64,000 bases of DNA, from positions 62,001 to 126,000 of the forward strand of contig JAJDEN010000041.1 in the NCBI GenBank assembly GCA_029259775.1, written 5' to 3'. The position numbers and the translations under genes are program-made. The stretch's first letter is position 1; every line of letters starts with the position of its first letter. Below, in pieces: positions 28,901 through 36,562 of this stretch. The stretch is from Planctomycetota bacterium (GTDB lineage: Bacteria; Planctomycetota; PLA2; JAEUHO01). A model generated the notes under the pieces. The model saw nothing but the letters and a program-made list of their open reading frames with translations, searched no databases and was not told where the DNA came from.

Positions 28901-29917
28901 CTCGAAGACGCGAAGAAGGCCCTGGGCGAACTGTCCGGTGAGAGCACCGACTCCGCCGAGAAGGACGAGCTCATGAAGCAGCTCCAGGCCGAGCAGAAGC
29001 GCGTGGCCGACGAGCTCAAGCGCCTTCGGGCGCAGCTCGACGAGAACGACTCGCAGGGCGCGCAGCAAAGCGCGCAGCAGGCCGAGGAGTCCATGGAGGA
29101 TGCCCAGGACCAGATGCAGGCCGGCTCGCCTCAGGGCGCCCAGCCCAAGGCGGAGGACGCGCGCAAGTACCTCGAGGAGATGAAGGAGAAGCTCGAGGAA
29201 GAGAAGCGCCGCTACGAGAGCCTCCAGCAGGAGGAGATGCTCTACCAGCTGGTCAAGGACCTCACGCGCTACCGGGACGAGCAGAAGAAGATCCGCGAGG
29301 AGACGGCGAAGCTGAACGACGCCCTCGAGCGCGCTGGCCGCCTCCCGCGCGCGCAGAAGATCGAAGCGCGCCGCATGGCGGACCGTGAGGGCGAGTTGGC
29401 AGACAACGTCGAGGAGCGCTTCCAGGCTGTGAAGGACGAAGGCTCAACGGCCTTCGCCTCCGTGCTGGAAGAGACCGGCATGGATATGCGCGAGATCTCC
29501 GCCATGCTCCGCCGTCCGGACCTGGGTCCCGTCGTGCTGGGTATGGAGGACGAGGTCATCTACCGCTTGGACTCGCTGATCGGCGGCTTCTCCGACGTGA
29601 TCGAGCAGAAGCAGCAGGATGGCGAGCAGGGCGGCGGCCAGCAAGGCGACGATGGCAACCAGGGTGCGCAGGGCAAGCCCCCGCTCGTGCCCCCCATGGT
29701 CGAGATCAAGCTCCTCCGGCGCCTGCAGCAGGACCTCAACCGGAAGATCGACAGCTTCTGGAAGCTGAACCCCGGCGTTGAGGAGGGTGAAGTCGACGAT
29801 CGTCAACGCCGCACGCTCGAGCGCCTCTCGCACCAGCAGGGACGCATCAAGAAGAACCTCGACGAGTTGATGAAGAAGGTCTTCGGGTCCGGCGACGGTC
29901 CCGGCGGCGCCCGCTAG
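25955..29917 (+). CDS. 1320-residue exported coiled-coil protein with a KGGES pentapeptide repeat tract
   Basis: Begins with a signal peptide or anchor (ARVFLGLLCAGLIATGGLQA), then almost continuous Ala/Lys/Glu/Gln-rich coiled coil: residues about 40-360 and 850-1150. The segments between are low-complexity Gly/Ser/Lys linkers. Residues about 745-845 are 20 tandem copies of GGES-K, encoded by a 15-bp repeat at 28186-28485. The last 170 residues look more ordered (MDMREISAMLRRPDLGPVVL, LIGGFSDVIEQKQ, LVPPMVEIKLLRRLQQDLNR). The start overlaps the previous stop (ATGA). It resembles long planctomycete exported coiled-coil proteins encoded after DUF4175-like genes. A structural role spanning the periplasm is the simplest inference; no enzyme motif is present. 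Confidence 0.8.
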   Translation: MTYVNSRSPSATPQRTSGVSTLARVFLGLLCAGLIATGGLQAAAEDDPNVLERRRKTQAKIKEKINQFEGELRELANSMKRTGFDHEAGLLKSALDHLGTSNVKTRLQEVVTALKDARTEKATRLMVTVMETLQKLLDILEDRDGDFTRKQLQEQAQAAAEAAQRTQELIDQQKDIEQKLKDVAQKSASDAAQQAAELQKAVTEVQKSQADLQAALDKDAAAELERQIEDLDGLQRAQAEALQRTKEAARKADAARRSAAAQQNAAQAAQKARDLAARERAAEAASRLQEMKAQAAQGARNLERIAARVRDGERARQAAEEAKAAAKAAEEAAAANDDRTAAAMANDAAAAAKDIAERMSAERRAAQQKRDAEAAAKGSDAKGSDAESSETTKGEPKGSASKKGDASTKGGSQDGAKLDGQPGGASESPEAADLQAALEAMAEASKALAKARAGSNADAAQRAKSEVRKQAAAARAAADAAQKSAAKDAAMSQNAGGLTKQLGEQMERVAQEAGERAQSAAGSPTAAAQAQAGQDSKDMREAAAALKAAAEAFERAAEAGRQGDSAASAAKAESARAELDQAASALERGADPSSDGPSSKGSPQDGTSPQGGASPTDKAADERARAGEAAQLADQMDALRAALKAEQEATGGSPGAVGSKEAAQGAQQARAAAEAMERAATAAEQGDSAGAADAQAEAAERLEKAADALQGGGRSAGGDLAREQAGIRRAAEALAGKIGENLSAGGESKGGESKGGESKGGESKGGESKGGESKGGESKGGESEGGESKGGESKGGESKGGESKGGESKGGESKGGESKGGESKGGESKGGESKGGESKGGESKEGEPSGNEMEKATEAMKKAEESLERGDLESGADAQKEAADAISRARRELEEQRRRLQRKEEEARRKLEEAQRRLADKTEQIEQDASDLKPLTDEGRDQASEATDALSRAKDAMQKAASEASKGNSKGASESQADAQKSLEDAKKALGELSGESTDSAEKDELMKQLQAEQKRVADELKRLRAQLDENDSQGAQQSAQQAEESMEDAQDQMQAGSPQGAQPKAEDARKYLEEMKEKLEEEKRRYESLQQEEMLYQLVKDLTRYRDEQKKIREETAKLNDALERAGRLPRAQKIEARRMADREGELADNVEERFQAVKDEGSTAFASVLEETGMDMREISAMLRRPDLGPVVLGMEDEVIYRLDSLIGGFSDVIEQKQQDGEQGGGQQGDDGNQGAQGKPPLVPPMVEIKLLRRLQQDLNRKIDSFWKLNPGVEEGEVDDRQRRTLERLSHQQGRIKKNLDELMKKVFGSGDGPGGAR
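28186..28485 (+). repeat. 15-bp tandem repeat, 20 copies, in frame (encodes GGESK units)
   Basis: Unit GGCGGCGAGTCCAAG repeats without interruption from 28186 to 28485. One unit changes Lys to Glu (tccGagggtggc, around 28305), and the last few units carry GGT-for-GGC changes, with a degenerate GAGGGCGAGCCG unit after 28485. Because the unit length is a multiple of three, gain or loss of copies would change protein length without a frameshift. The near-identity of units points to recent expansion by slippage or recombination. Confidence 0.95.
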
Positions 29918-29945
29918 TAGAGCAGGACGAGACAGGAGCTACGCG

Positions 29946-30002
29946 ATGACGCTAGTCATGAAGACAGGGAAGCTTGTCATGAAGAAGGGAAGCCAGTCAT
30001 GA
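29946..30002 (+). CDS. Possible 18-codon upstream ORF / leader peptide
   Basis: ATG 29946 is preceded by GGAG at a good distance and encodes MTLVMKTGKLVMKKGSQS, ending in TGA at 30000-30002. That stop overlaps the next start ATG (29999-30001) as ATGA. The DNA contains two near copies of GTCATGAAGA followed by GGGAAG, so the leader may have arisen by a short tandem duplication of the ribosome-binding and start region. It may couple translation to the downstream gene. There is no codon or homology evidence beyond the start, spacing and overlap. Confidence 0.35.
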   Translation: MTLVMKTGKLVMKKGSQS

Positions 30003-30871
30003 GGAAGGCGATCATGAACACGATCACGAAGCCGGAGCTGGGCGCGACGCTGCGCAAGCTCACGATGCTGCTCGTCCTCGCAACGGCGTGTGTCCTCTTC
30101 TCCGGCGTTTCCGCGTACGCGGAGGGCGAAGGCGAGGCCGAGGGCAGCGTCGAGGAGAAGATCAAGAAGAAGATGCAGGAGATCATCAAGCTCATGGAGG
30201 AAAACGAGCGCGTCCTCCTCAAGGTGAGCACCGGTGCCTCCGGCAAGGCCCGCCGCGTCGACGTCGACGTTCCCGACCCGAAAGGCAAGGGCGGCACGTC
30301 GAGCAAGGGCGGCAACTCCAGCGAAGGCGGGTCGGGCCAAGGCTCCTCAGGCGGCGGCTCCGCGGGTGGCAGCTCCGGTGGCTCCTCCGGCGGAGGCGAG
30401 AAGGCCAAGGAGATCGGCCGCAAGATGCGCGAGCTGATCGAGGGCCAGAAGTCCAAGGGCGGCAAGATCCCCGGCGAGATGGGCGAGCTGATGCGCATGA
30501 TCCCGCGCAAGTCCGGCAAGGGACAGCAGGGCGGCCAGCCGCAGGACGGCGGCGACCCCAAGTCCAAGGAGCAGAAGGAACAAGAGGCGCGCGACGCGCG
30601 CAAGGAGCTCGGCGAGAAGAACGAGCAGAACGATCCCAAGGACGGCGACAAGCCGAAGGACCCGGCCAAGCGCGTACCCAAGGGCGGCAAGCCCGACGCG
30701 TCGAAGGTGGACCAGGCCCAGCGCAAGGACAACGTCCCGCCGTGGGCTGCGACGCTGCCGCCCGAGATCCGCGACGCCCTCGCCGGCGGCCGGGCGGAAG
30801 ACGTGCCGGCCAAGTACCGGCCCCTCATCAAGAAGTACCACCTCTGGCTCCAGAAGAACCGCAAGCGGTAG
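29999..30871 (+). CDS. Exported low-complexity protein with short coiled coil and conserved C-terminal motif
   Basis: A 290-residue protein. Residues 17-41 are a signal peptide (TMLLVLATACVLFSGVSAYA). A charged coiled coil follows (EEKIKKKMQEIIKLMEENER), then a Gly/Ser-rich linker (about 95-135), a Lys-rich helix and a long Lys/Gln/Asp linker. The ordered tail (about 245-290) is PPWAATLPPEIRDALAGGRA then DVPAKYRPLIKKYHLWLQK. This 'LPPE.R.al..Gr.e.vP.kYr.li..Y..WL' tail recurs, to my knowledge, in planctomycete proteins of this neighbourhood. GGGAAG precedes the ATG by 7 nt; an alternative ATG lies at 30014. It sits about 80 nt after the coiled-coil gene and shares its compositional style (SKGG linkers), so it is probably a partner in the same structure. 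Function unknown. Confidence 0.75.
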   Translation: MRKAIMNTITKPELGATLRKLTMLLVLATACVLFSGVSAYAEGEGEAEGSVEEKIKKKMQEIIKLMEENERVLLKVSTGASGKARRVDVDVPDPKGKGGTSSKGGNSSEGGSGQGSSGGGSAGGSSGGSSGGGEKAKEIGRKMRELIEGQKSKGGKIPGEMGELMRMIPRKSGKGQQGGQPQDGGDPKSKEQKEQEARDARKELGEKNEQNDPKDGDKPKDPAKRVPKGGKPDASKVDQAQRKDNVPPWAATLPPEIRDALAGGRAEDVPAKYRPLIKKYHLWLQKNRKR

Positions 30872-31186
30872 GTTGGGCGATCGGGGCCTGTTGGCATCGG
30901 CACGTGCTGCGCGCTGGGCTGGGGGCGATCAGACCGCTTCGTCGTCCTCGCGTGGAAGACCACGCGACGTCCTCCGCAGCGGCCCTCCGCGCCCCATCCA
31001 GCACGCCGATTGCGTCCGAGGGGATTCGGTGCGAATTGGCGATCGGGTCACGTAGTTCGGATTGCGACACGCGTTGCTCGCGGGACGGCGTGTTGTAGGC
31101 GCGACGGTTCGGGACCTGAGACGGCCGCGTGCCCGATCCCGACGTAGACTGACCGGGTTCCAGGCTCAGCCACCCGGAGTCCGAGC
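30872..31186. other. 315-nt intergenic region between the coiled-coil operon and toroid protein 2
   Basis: No supported coding frame. It holds a hairpin repeat at 30940-30969 and a -10-like TAGACT (about 31145-31150) upstream of the GTG at 31187. GGAG (31175-31178) is the ribosome-binding site for that gene. The rest (30970-31140) is GC-rich and I see nothing further in it. Confidence 0.5.
30940..30969 (+). repeat. Dispersed hairpin element, copy A
   Basis: A 30-nt sequence beginning CGTCGTCCTCGCGTGG and ending ACCACGCGACG matches 27 of 30 positions of 56142-56171 in inverted orientation. It folds into an 8-bp stem (TCGCGTGG with CCACGCGA) and a 4-nt loop AAGA. The differences from copy B fall mostly in the loop, which suggests the structure is what is kept. 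There is no T-run after it, so a simple intrinsic terminator is unlikely. Confidence 0.6.
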
Positions 31187-32371
31187 GTGCCCAGCCCGTC
31201 CCGTCCCCGCCGTCTCCTCACCCTCGTGCTCGCGGGGACGCTCCTGCTCCCCGCCGCCTTGCTGTCCGGCTCGTCTGTCGTGCTGGCAAAGGACGACAGC
31301 GCCCTGACAGGTCGCACGCTGGAGCCCCGGAAGCAGCGCGACCGTCGCCGCAAGGCGATCCGCCGCGGCTGTGACTTCCTGTGCGGCAAGCCGGGCAGCC
31401 AGCCGGGCAGCGCCAAGTACCAGGGCAAGCAGCGCGCCGACGGCGGCTTCGGCGACAACCGCGCCGTCGTGGCCCTGACCTCCCTCGCCGTGCTGGCCTT
31501 GATGGCCGACGGCTCGACCGACGGCCGCGGGCGGCACGGCAAGGCGGTCAAGCTCGGCATCAGCTTCCTCCTGAAGCTCGTGGAGAAGCCCAAGCCCGGC
31601 AAGCGCTACCCGGAAGGCTACTTCTGGTTCCCGCAGGACGGCACCTCGCGCATGCACGGCCAGGGCTTTGCGACGCTCGCGTTGGCGACAGCGCTCGGCA
31701 CCTCCAAGGGCGACCGCGCCGCGCGCATCCGCAAGGCGCTCGTCAAGGCGGTCGCCTGCATCGAGGGCGCGCAGACGACGCAGGGCGGCTTCGGCTATCA
31801 ACCGGAGCCCAGCACGGACCACGAGGGCAGCGTCACGGTCGCCGTCGCGCAGGGTCTGCGTGCCGCGCGCGATGCCGGCATCGTCGTCGATGGCGACGTG
31901 ATCAAGAAGGGCCTGCACTACCTCAAGAAGAGTCAGAAGTCGGACGGGTCGTTCCAGTACAGCCTGCATCAGGATCAGTCCTCCTACGCGCTCACGGCAG
32001 CCGCTCTCTCGTCGTTCTTCCTCTACGGCAAGTACAAGGACGACGGCAAGCTCACCATCACCCGCGCCATCGAGTACATGCGCGGCAAGCTGTCCCGCCA
32101 CACGGATGTGGCCTGGTACTACTACGGCCACTTCTATGCGGCGTGGGCCGCGTGGCAGTGGGACGGGCACACGTGGGCGCCGAAGGGCAAGAACCTGTGG
32201 GGCTGGTGGCATCGCAAGGTCTACCCCGACCTGCTGGACCGGCAGCGCACGACCGATGGTTCCTTCGAACCCGACAGCGGCCGCTACGACTACGGCCCTG
32301 TCCTGAGCACGGCCTTCGCCATTCTCACCTTGGCGATACCCGACGAGGTCATCCCCATCTTCCAGCGCTAG
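31187..32371 (+). CDS. Secreted prenyltransferase/squalene-oxidase-repeat (alpha/alpha-toroid) protein 2
   Basis: A 394-residue exported protein: signal peptide LLTLVLAGTLLLPAALLSGS. Toroid repeats include GGFGDNRAVVALTSLAVLAL, GKAVKLGISFLLKLVEKP, GQGFATLALATALGTSKG, GLHYLKKSQKSDGSFQY and YYGHFYAAWAAWQWDG. The tail AFAILTLAIPDEVIPIFQR parallels the LPIHQR tail of the protein at 20028-21254, so the two are paralogues. It lacks a DxDD or other cyclase acid motif. It starts with GTG preceded by GGAG. Lys-rich segments (KPKPGKRYPEG) are more frequent than in paralogue 1. A role in binding an extracellular ligand or in envelope structure is possible; no enzyme activity can be claimed. Confidence 0.87.
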   Translation: MPSPSRPRRLLTLVLAGTLLLPAALLSGSSVVLAKDDSALTGRTLEPRKQRDRRRKAIRRGCDFLCGKPGSQPGSAKYQGKQRADGGFGDNRAVVALTSLAVLALMADGSTDGRGRHGKAVKLGISFLLKLVEKPKPGKRYPEGYFWFPQDGTSRMHGQGFATLALATALGTSKGDRAARIRKALVKAVACIEGAQTTQGGFGYQPEPSTDHEGSVTVAVAQGLRAARDAGIVVDGDVIKKGLHYLKKSQKSDGSFQYSLHQDQSSYALTAAALSSFFLYGKYKDDGKLTITRAIEYMRGKLSRHTDVAWYYYGHFYAAWAAWQWDGHTWAPKGKNLWGWWHRKVYPDLLDRQRTTDGSFEPDSGRYDYGPVLSTAFAILTLAIPDEVIPIFQR

Positions 32372-32493
32372 GTAGTCCGGCGATCCTCTCGCTGCGCGGG
32401 GCCCCCGTGAAGACGTGTGGCCTCAACGTGCAGACGCACGCCTCGGCCCCGCGCGACCGAAGGTCGGGTGGGATCGCTCTGGACACTCCCACC

Positions 32494-32545
32494 CCCACCC
32501 CAACTCCCACGCCCCCTGGCGCACGCACACTCACACCAGCAACAC
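32494..32545. repeat. C/A-rich intergenic element, third copy
   Basis: Positions 32494-32514 are identical over 21 nt to 21280-21300. The following arm (32518-32545) matches the reverse complement of 21385-21412 at about 23 of 28 positions. It lies in the convergent gap between toroid gene 2 and larE, just as the other two copies lie right after toroid gene 1. C-rich sequence with the same flavour continues to about 32574. Confidence 0.7.
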
Positions 32546-32578
32546 TCGCACTGCCCCTCACTCCCACCCGCCCCATGC

Positions 32579-33451
32579 TCACGCCGGAGGCCGCGACGCG
32601 CGGCCGAGGACCTCGTTGAGGCTGCCGCTACGCAAGCCATCGAGGTCGAGCGCCACGTAGGTGAACCCGGCGGCGCGGATGCCCTCCTGGATGCGCTCGC
32701 GCATCCCAGGGGCCAACACGGCACCCAGCTCCCCCACCGGGACCTCCAGTCGTGCCACCGGATCATGGTCCCGCACACGCACGTTGCGGAAGCCCAGGTC
32801 CTTGAGCACAAGCTCGGCCTGCTCGATCCGGCGAAGCCCCTCGCGCGTGACCTCGGTGCCGTACGGGAAGCGGCTCGAGAGGCATGCCTCCGCCGGCTTG
32901 TCCCACGTCGCCAGGCCGCGGTGGCGGGAGATGGCGCGCACCCAGGCCTTGCCCACCCCGAGCTCCAAGAAGGGCGACGCGACCCCGTGGGTACGCGCCG
33001 CGCCGAGGCCGGGCCGATGGTCGCCCGCGTCGTCGGCGTTGGTGCCGTCGATCACGTGGGCTAGTCCGCGCTCCGCCGCCAGCGTGCGCATCTCGCCGTA
33101 CAGGTGGTCCTTGCAGTGGAAGCAGCGGTCCGGGCTGTTGCGCCGGAACGCCTCGATATCGAGCTCCGAGCCGCGCAGGCAGACGTGCTCGACCCCCGCC
33201 AACGCCGCCTGGGCCTGGGCCTCGGCCAGCTCGGCCGCAGGCAGGCTCTCGCTGCGACTGGTGGCCGCGAGACACGACCCAGGCCCCCAGGCCTCGGCTG
33301 CCAGGCTCAACAGCAGGGCGCTGTCCACGCCGGCCGACAGAGCGACGACCCCGCCGCCGCCGAGCGACTTGAGGTGCGCCAGCAGGACCGCCTCCGCCTG
33401 CTCGGGCGAAGCGAACGACAGGGAGGCCGGAGCATCGGGCTGGGGCGTCAT
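32579..33451 (-). CDS. larE: LarE-type ATP-dependent sacrificial sulfur transferase
   Basis: A 290-residue PP-loop protein. LarE adenylates the biotin-pathway-like precursor of the nickel-pincer nucleotide cofactor and donates sulfur from a Cys. The PP-loop is SAGVDSALLL (about residue 39). The ACLSSRFPYGTEVTREGLRR segment (Cys about residue 188) is the LarE signature around the sacrificial cysteine, preceded by DRCFHCKDHLY and HVIDGTNADD. The C-terminal LDLDGLRSGSLNEVL is also typical. No larB, larC or lactate racemase gene is in the window, so the cofactor user must lie elsewhere or the protein may serve another sulfur transfer. An intrinsic terminator lies only about 24 nt upstream, so it does not simply belong to the lipoprotein transcript. 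Confidence 0.9.
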   Translation of the reverse strand: MTPQPDAPASLSFASPEQAEAVLLAHLKSLGGGGVVALSAGVDSALLLSLAAEAWGPGSCLAATSRSESLPAAELAEAQAQAALAGVEHVCLRGSELDIEAFRRNSPDRCFHCKDHLYGEMRTLAAERGLAHVIDGTNADDAGDHRPGLGAARTHGVASPFLELGVGKAWVRAISRHRGLATWDKPAEACLSSRFPYGTEVTREGLRRIEQAELVLKDLGFRNVRVRDHDPVARLEVPVGELGAVLAPGMRERIQEGIRAAGFTYVALDLDGLRSGSLNEVLGRASRPPA

Positions 33452-33474
33452 GCCGAGATCGTACCCAAAGAGAA

Positions 33475-33503
33475 ACGCCCCGGCGCGGGTCGCGCCGGGG
33501 CGT
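33475..33503 (-). terminator. Rho-independent terminator after the lipoprotein array
   Basis: A perfect 13-bp stem (ACGCCCCGGCGCG / CGCGCCGGGGCGT) with a 3-nt loop. On the minus strand it is followed by TTTCTCTTT. It lies about 160 nt past the stop of the lipoprotein gene at 33665-36562 and just before larE. Confidence 0.88.
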
Positions 33504-33664
33504 CAGGTTATCACTCCGCCTGGGCAACTGACCGCCGCGAGCAGCGGGAGACCGAAGCGAGCCGGAGCTGACGGGAGGACGGTCGCCGGAGGCGTGCTTC
33601 CTGCACGTCGAGGACGACCGTCCGAGTGTCAGCCCGGCGCAGCGAGAGGATCGCGCTGCGTAGC

Positions 33665-36562
33665 TTAGTTGTCGTGCGTGAAGCGCACCAACCAGTCATC
33701 CACGTACGCGCCGGGGTCGAACGGGCCAACCGAGCTGGGCAGGTACATCGTGAAGCGGAACTGCAGGAACTCGTGCCCGCCGCCGCCGAGGCCGTTGAGC
33801 TCCGTGAACCCGCCTGCGCCGCCCGTGTTGCCGAGCGGAATCGCCTTGTCACCGGGGTGTCCGAGCGCAAAGGTCGGGAAGCTCTCGACGCCGCTGTCGC
33901 GGAAGTAGCCGACGCTCACCCAGCTCGTCTCGCTGCCGAGATCCGAGGTGCCGTCAGTGTTCATCTGGTAGCCACGAGCCTCGACCAGGATGGCCGTATT
34001 GCCCGGGCCGGGCGTGCCCGAGACCGGGATGCCGGCCTTGAAGTCTTCCTTCACGCCGTAGCTCTGGGTCGGCTCCATGAACGTCGGGTTGAAGCCCGCG
34101 TAGTTGCCGATCGGCACCAGCTCGCTGACGGCCTGGGGCGCAAGCCCACCACCCTGGAAGCGGCCCGCGTTGAACTGACCGCGGTAGAAGCCGGCGTCGC
34201 CTTCGGTCGGGACGATGTTCGCCGCACCGATCCCGCTGATGATCGAGTCATCGTCCTCGAGCGCGATGCGGCCCGTGCCGCCCGAACCACCGAGGTTGCG
34301 GTTGGCGGCGTTGCTGTAGGGCGGGTAGCCGGAGCCACCGGAGCCACCGGCGGTACTGATCACCGCCGTCGCACCAACAGTCATGTTGTTGGGCGTGAGC
34401 ACGCGAATCCCGCCACCGGAACCACCACCGGCGCCGGCGCTCGCGCCGTAGGCGCTCCAGCCGTCACCGTTGCCGCCGCGACCACCGATGGCGTAGATGC
34501 CACCGAGGATCGTGACCGTGCCGCTTGAGGTCAGGTCGACGAAGCCACCACCGGCACCACCCGCAGCGCCCGCGGCGCCGTAGCTCGAGCTGGAGTTGAA
34601 GGGGTAGACCGTGCCTGCACCGGACGAAGCGCCACCGGAACCGGCCTCGGGCATCGCCATCTTGCTGTCGGTGTCACCGAAGACGCCGCCCGCGAAGCTA
34701 CGTGTGGCCTTCTTGTGCTTGTAGATGTTGCCCTGCTTGGTCTCGCCCGGCGTACCCGCCGTCGCGTGGCCTGCGCCACCACCACCAGCCGAGCCGGCGT
34801 CCCAGGGGTTGTACTGCGAGCTGGTGTTCGAGCCGCTGGGCGAGCCGGCGCCGCCGGCACCGTCACCACCATGGCCCGTACCAGCCGGGTTCATGCTGGG
34901 GTCGTAGTTCGTCGCGCCGAAGCCGGCGAAGCCGTCCTGGCCGTAGGCCCAGGAGCCGGCCTGCGCCTGCGCCACGGTGTTGCCGTCGCCGCCGTCACCG
35001 CCACCGGCCACACCTATGCCGCCCTTGGCGTTGTAGCTGCTGCTCGTGTAGCGGTCCTGACCATTCTGGCCGTTGTGGGCCGGAGAGCCACCCGTGCCGT
35101 CGCCGTGGACCAGCAAGCGTCCGCCGTTCTCGATGACGACGTCACCCGAGACGAGGATGATGGCCGGGTTCCTGCCCACGATGCGCACGGTGATGCCGTT
35201 GCGGATGCGGAACGTGTTGAACTCCCAGACGACGGCCGTCGAGCCGTCGGTCGAGTTCACACACGTGTTGGGCGTGCTGCCGGTGTCGAGCAGGACGCTC
35301 GTGGCCGGATCGAAGTCATCCGTAATGCCGTCGTTGTCCTGCAAGTCGACCCCACAGGCCTGGTCAACGTCCTTCGGGAGCGAGGGCTGGAGCTGGAGCG
35401 GGCCGTTGTCGCCGTCACCGGCGAAGAGCATGAAGCCCTGCACGCGCTCGGGGGAGCGGGGATCGGGGTGCACGGCCGCGGTGGTCTGCGCGTCGATGTA
35501 GGGCGTCTCGCCCTTGTTCTCGATCAGGTACGAGCTCTCCTGCGGAGCAAGGTTCTCGGTCGTGAACGCGAACACGTAGGGCACCATCGGCAGTCCGCCG
35601 TAGTCCGAGATCGAGAAGGACATCTGGACGACGATCAAGCAGTTCTCAGGGAACTTCGGCGCGCTCTTGAGGGGGTCGGGGTTGTAGCCGAAGAGCGGCG
35701 TGATCTCGATGCGCGTCTGGCCGAAGTCCTGGACGAGCTTGATGTTGCAGAGGATCTTGCGCGGCGCGGCCGAGTAGTCCGACGTGCCATCGGCACCCCA
35801 CGTGAAGGCATCGCCGGGGGTCTGGTCAAGGACGCTGCCGCCCTTGGCGAAGCCCGAGTAGCGCTGGGGCACGGTGCCCGGGATCGGCTCCATCGTCGCG
35901 GCGCCGCCTTCGTACATGTGTACGAGGACCGTGTCGTCGGTGATGGTGCAGGGATTGACGTTCTCGGTGAGCACGACCTCGATGCGGTTGCCCGCGGCGA
36001 CGGCCACGCCTGCATCGCCGTTGGCGGGCGAGGTGCTCGTCACGATCGGGCCGGTGCCCGGGATCGCATCCCGGTAGCGGTCGGGATCGGTGTCGAGGCG
36101 CGTGTGGAACTCGTAGGTCTCGGTGTTGCTCAGAGGCTGGCCCGCGGTGTTGCGGATCGAGAACTCTTCCGGGTGGCCGATGACCTGCACGCGGTACTGC
36201 GTGTCGGGCTTGAACGCCGCGTCGGAGTTGTCGCACAGCGACGCCAGCACGGGCTGGAACTGCACCGTCGAGCCGCTCACGATGAACGTGCCCGGCACGG
36301 TCTTGCCGAACTGCTTACCTTCGCGGATCTGCACCGAAGCGCTGTTGATGGTGTTCACGTCAACCGCTTCGCTGAAGCGGAAGACCAACACCTCGTTGAG
36401 CACCGTGTTCGCGACGCCAGCCTGCTCGAAGCTGAGCATGACGAGGCCGCGGCCGGTGACACCGTTGGCGCTGCCGCCGCCACAGGCCGGCGTCAGCGTC
36501 ACAGCAAGGCCGAGGACCGCGAAAAACGCGATCGACAAGGAACGCTTGGAGGTCCAGTTCAT
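33665..36562 (-). CDS. Big_5 / glycine-rich exported lipoprotein 3
   Basis: A 965-residue protein. The signal peptide ends in LTPAC (Cys27), a probable lipobox. Residues about 35-135 and 170-290 resemble Big_5 (SbsA-like Ig) domains: VLVFRFSEAVDVNTINSASV, FKPDTQYRVQVIG and IEVVLTENVNPCTI. A middle block has RVQGFMLFAGDGDNG, VLLDTGSTPNTC and RNGITVRIVGRNPAI. Residues about 485-720 are Gly/Ser/Ala-rich with GGxGG turns broken by FVDLTSSGTVTILGGIYAIG, suggesting a beta-helix or adhesin-like stalk. The conserved tail is FLQFRFTMYLPSSVGPFDPG. ATG 36562 is preceded by AGGAG at 8 nt. This is the last of three tandem paralogues; a terminator follows. Likely a surface protein; function unknown. Confidence 0.85.
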   Translation of the reverse strand: MNWTSKRSLSIAFFAVLGLAVTLTPACGGGSANGVTGRGLVMLSFEQAGVANTVLNEVLVFRFSEAVDVNTINSASVQIREGKQFGKTVPGTFIVSGSTVQFQPVLASLCDNSDAAFKPDTQYRVQVIGHPEEFSIRNTAGQPLSNTETYEFHTRLDTDPDRYRDAIPGTGPIVTSTSPANGDAGVAVAAGNRIEVVLTENVNPCTITDDTVLVHMYEGGAATMEPIPGTVPQRYSGFAKGGSVLDQTPGDAFTWGADGTSDYSAAPRKILCNIKLVQDFGQTRIEITPLFGYNPDPLKSAPKFPENCLIVVQMSFSISDYGGLPMVPYVFAFTTENLAPQESSYLIENKGETPYIDAQTTAAVHPDPRSPERVQGFMLFAGDGDNGPLQLQPSLPKDVDQACGVDLQDNDGITDDFDPATSVLLDTGSTPNTCVNSTDGSTAVVWEFNTFRIRNGITVRIVGRNPAIILVSGDVVIENGGRLLVHGDGTGGSPAHNGQNGQDRYTSSSYNAKGGIGVAGGGDGGDGNTVAQAQAGSWAYGQDGFAGFGATNYDPSMNPAGTGHGGDGAGGAGSPSGSNTSSQYNPWDAGSAGGGGAGHATAGTPGETKQGNIYKHKKATRSFAGGVFGDTDSKMAMPEAGSGGASSGAGTVYPFNSSSSYGAAGAAGGAGGGFVDLTSSGTVTILGGIYAIGGRGGNGDGWSAYGASAGAGGGSGGGIRVLTPNNMTVGATAVISTAGGSGGSGYPPYSNAANRNLGGSGGTGRIALEDDDSIISGIGAANIVPTEGDAGFYRGQFNAGRFQGGGLAPQAVSELVPIGNYAGFNPTFMEPTQSYGVKEDFKAGIPVSGTPGPGNTAILVEARGYQMNTDGTSDLGSETSWVSVGYFRDSGVESFPTFALGHPGDKAIPLGNTGGAGGFTELNGLGGGGHEFLQFRFTMYLPSSVGPFDPGAYVDDWLVRFTHDN

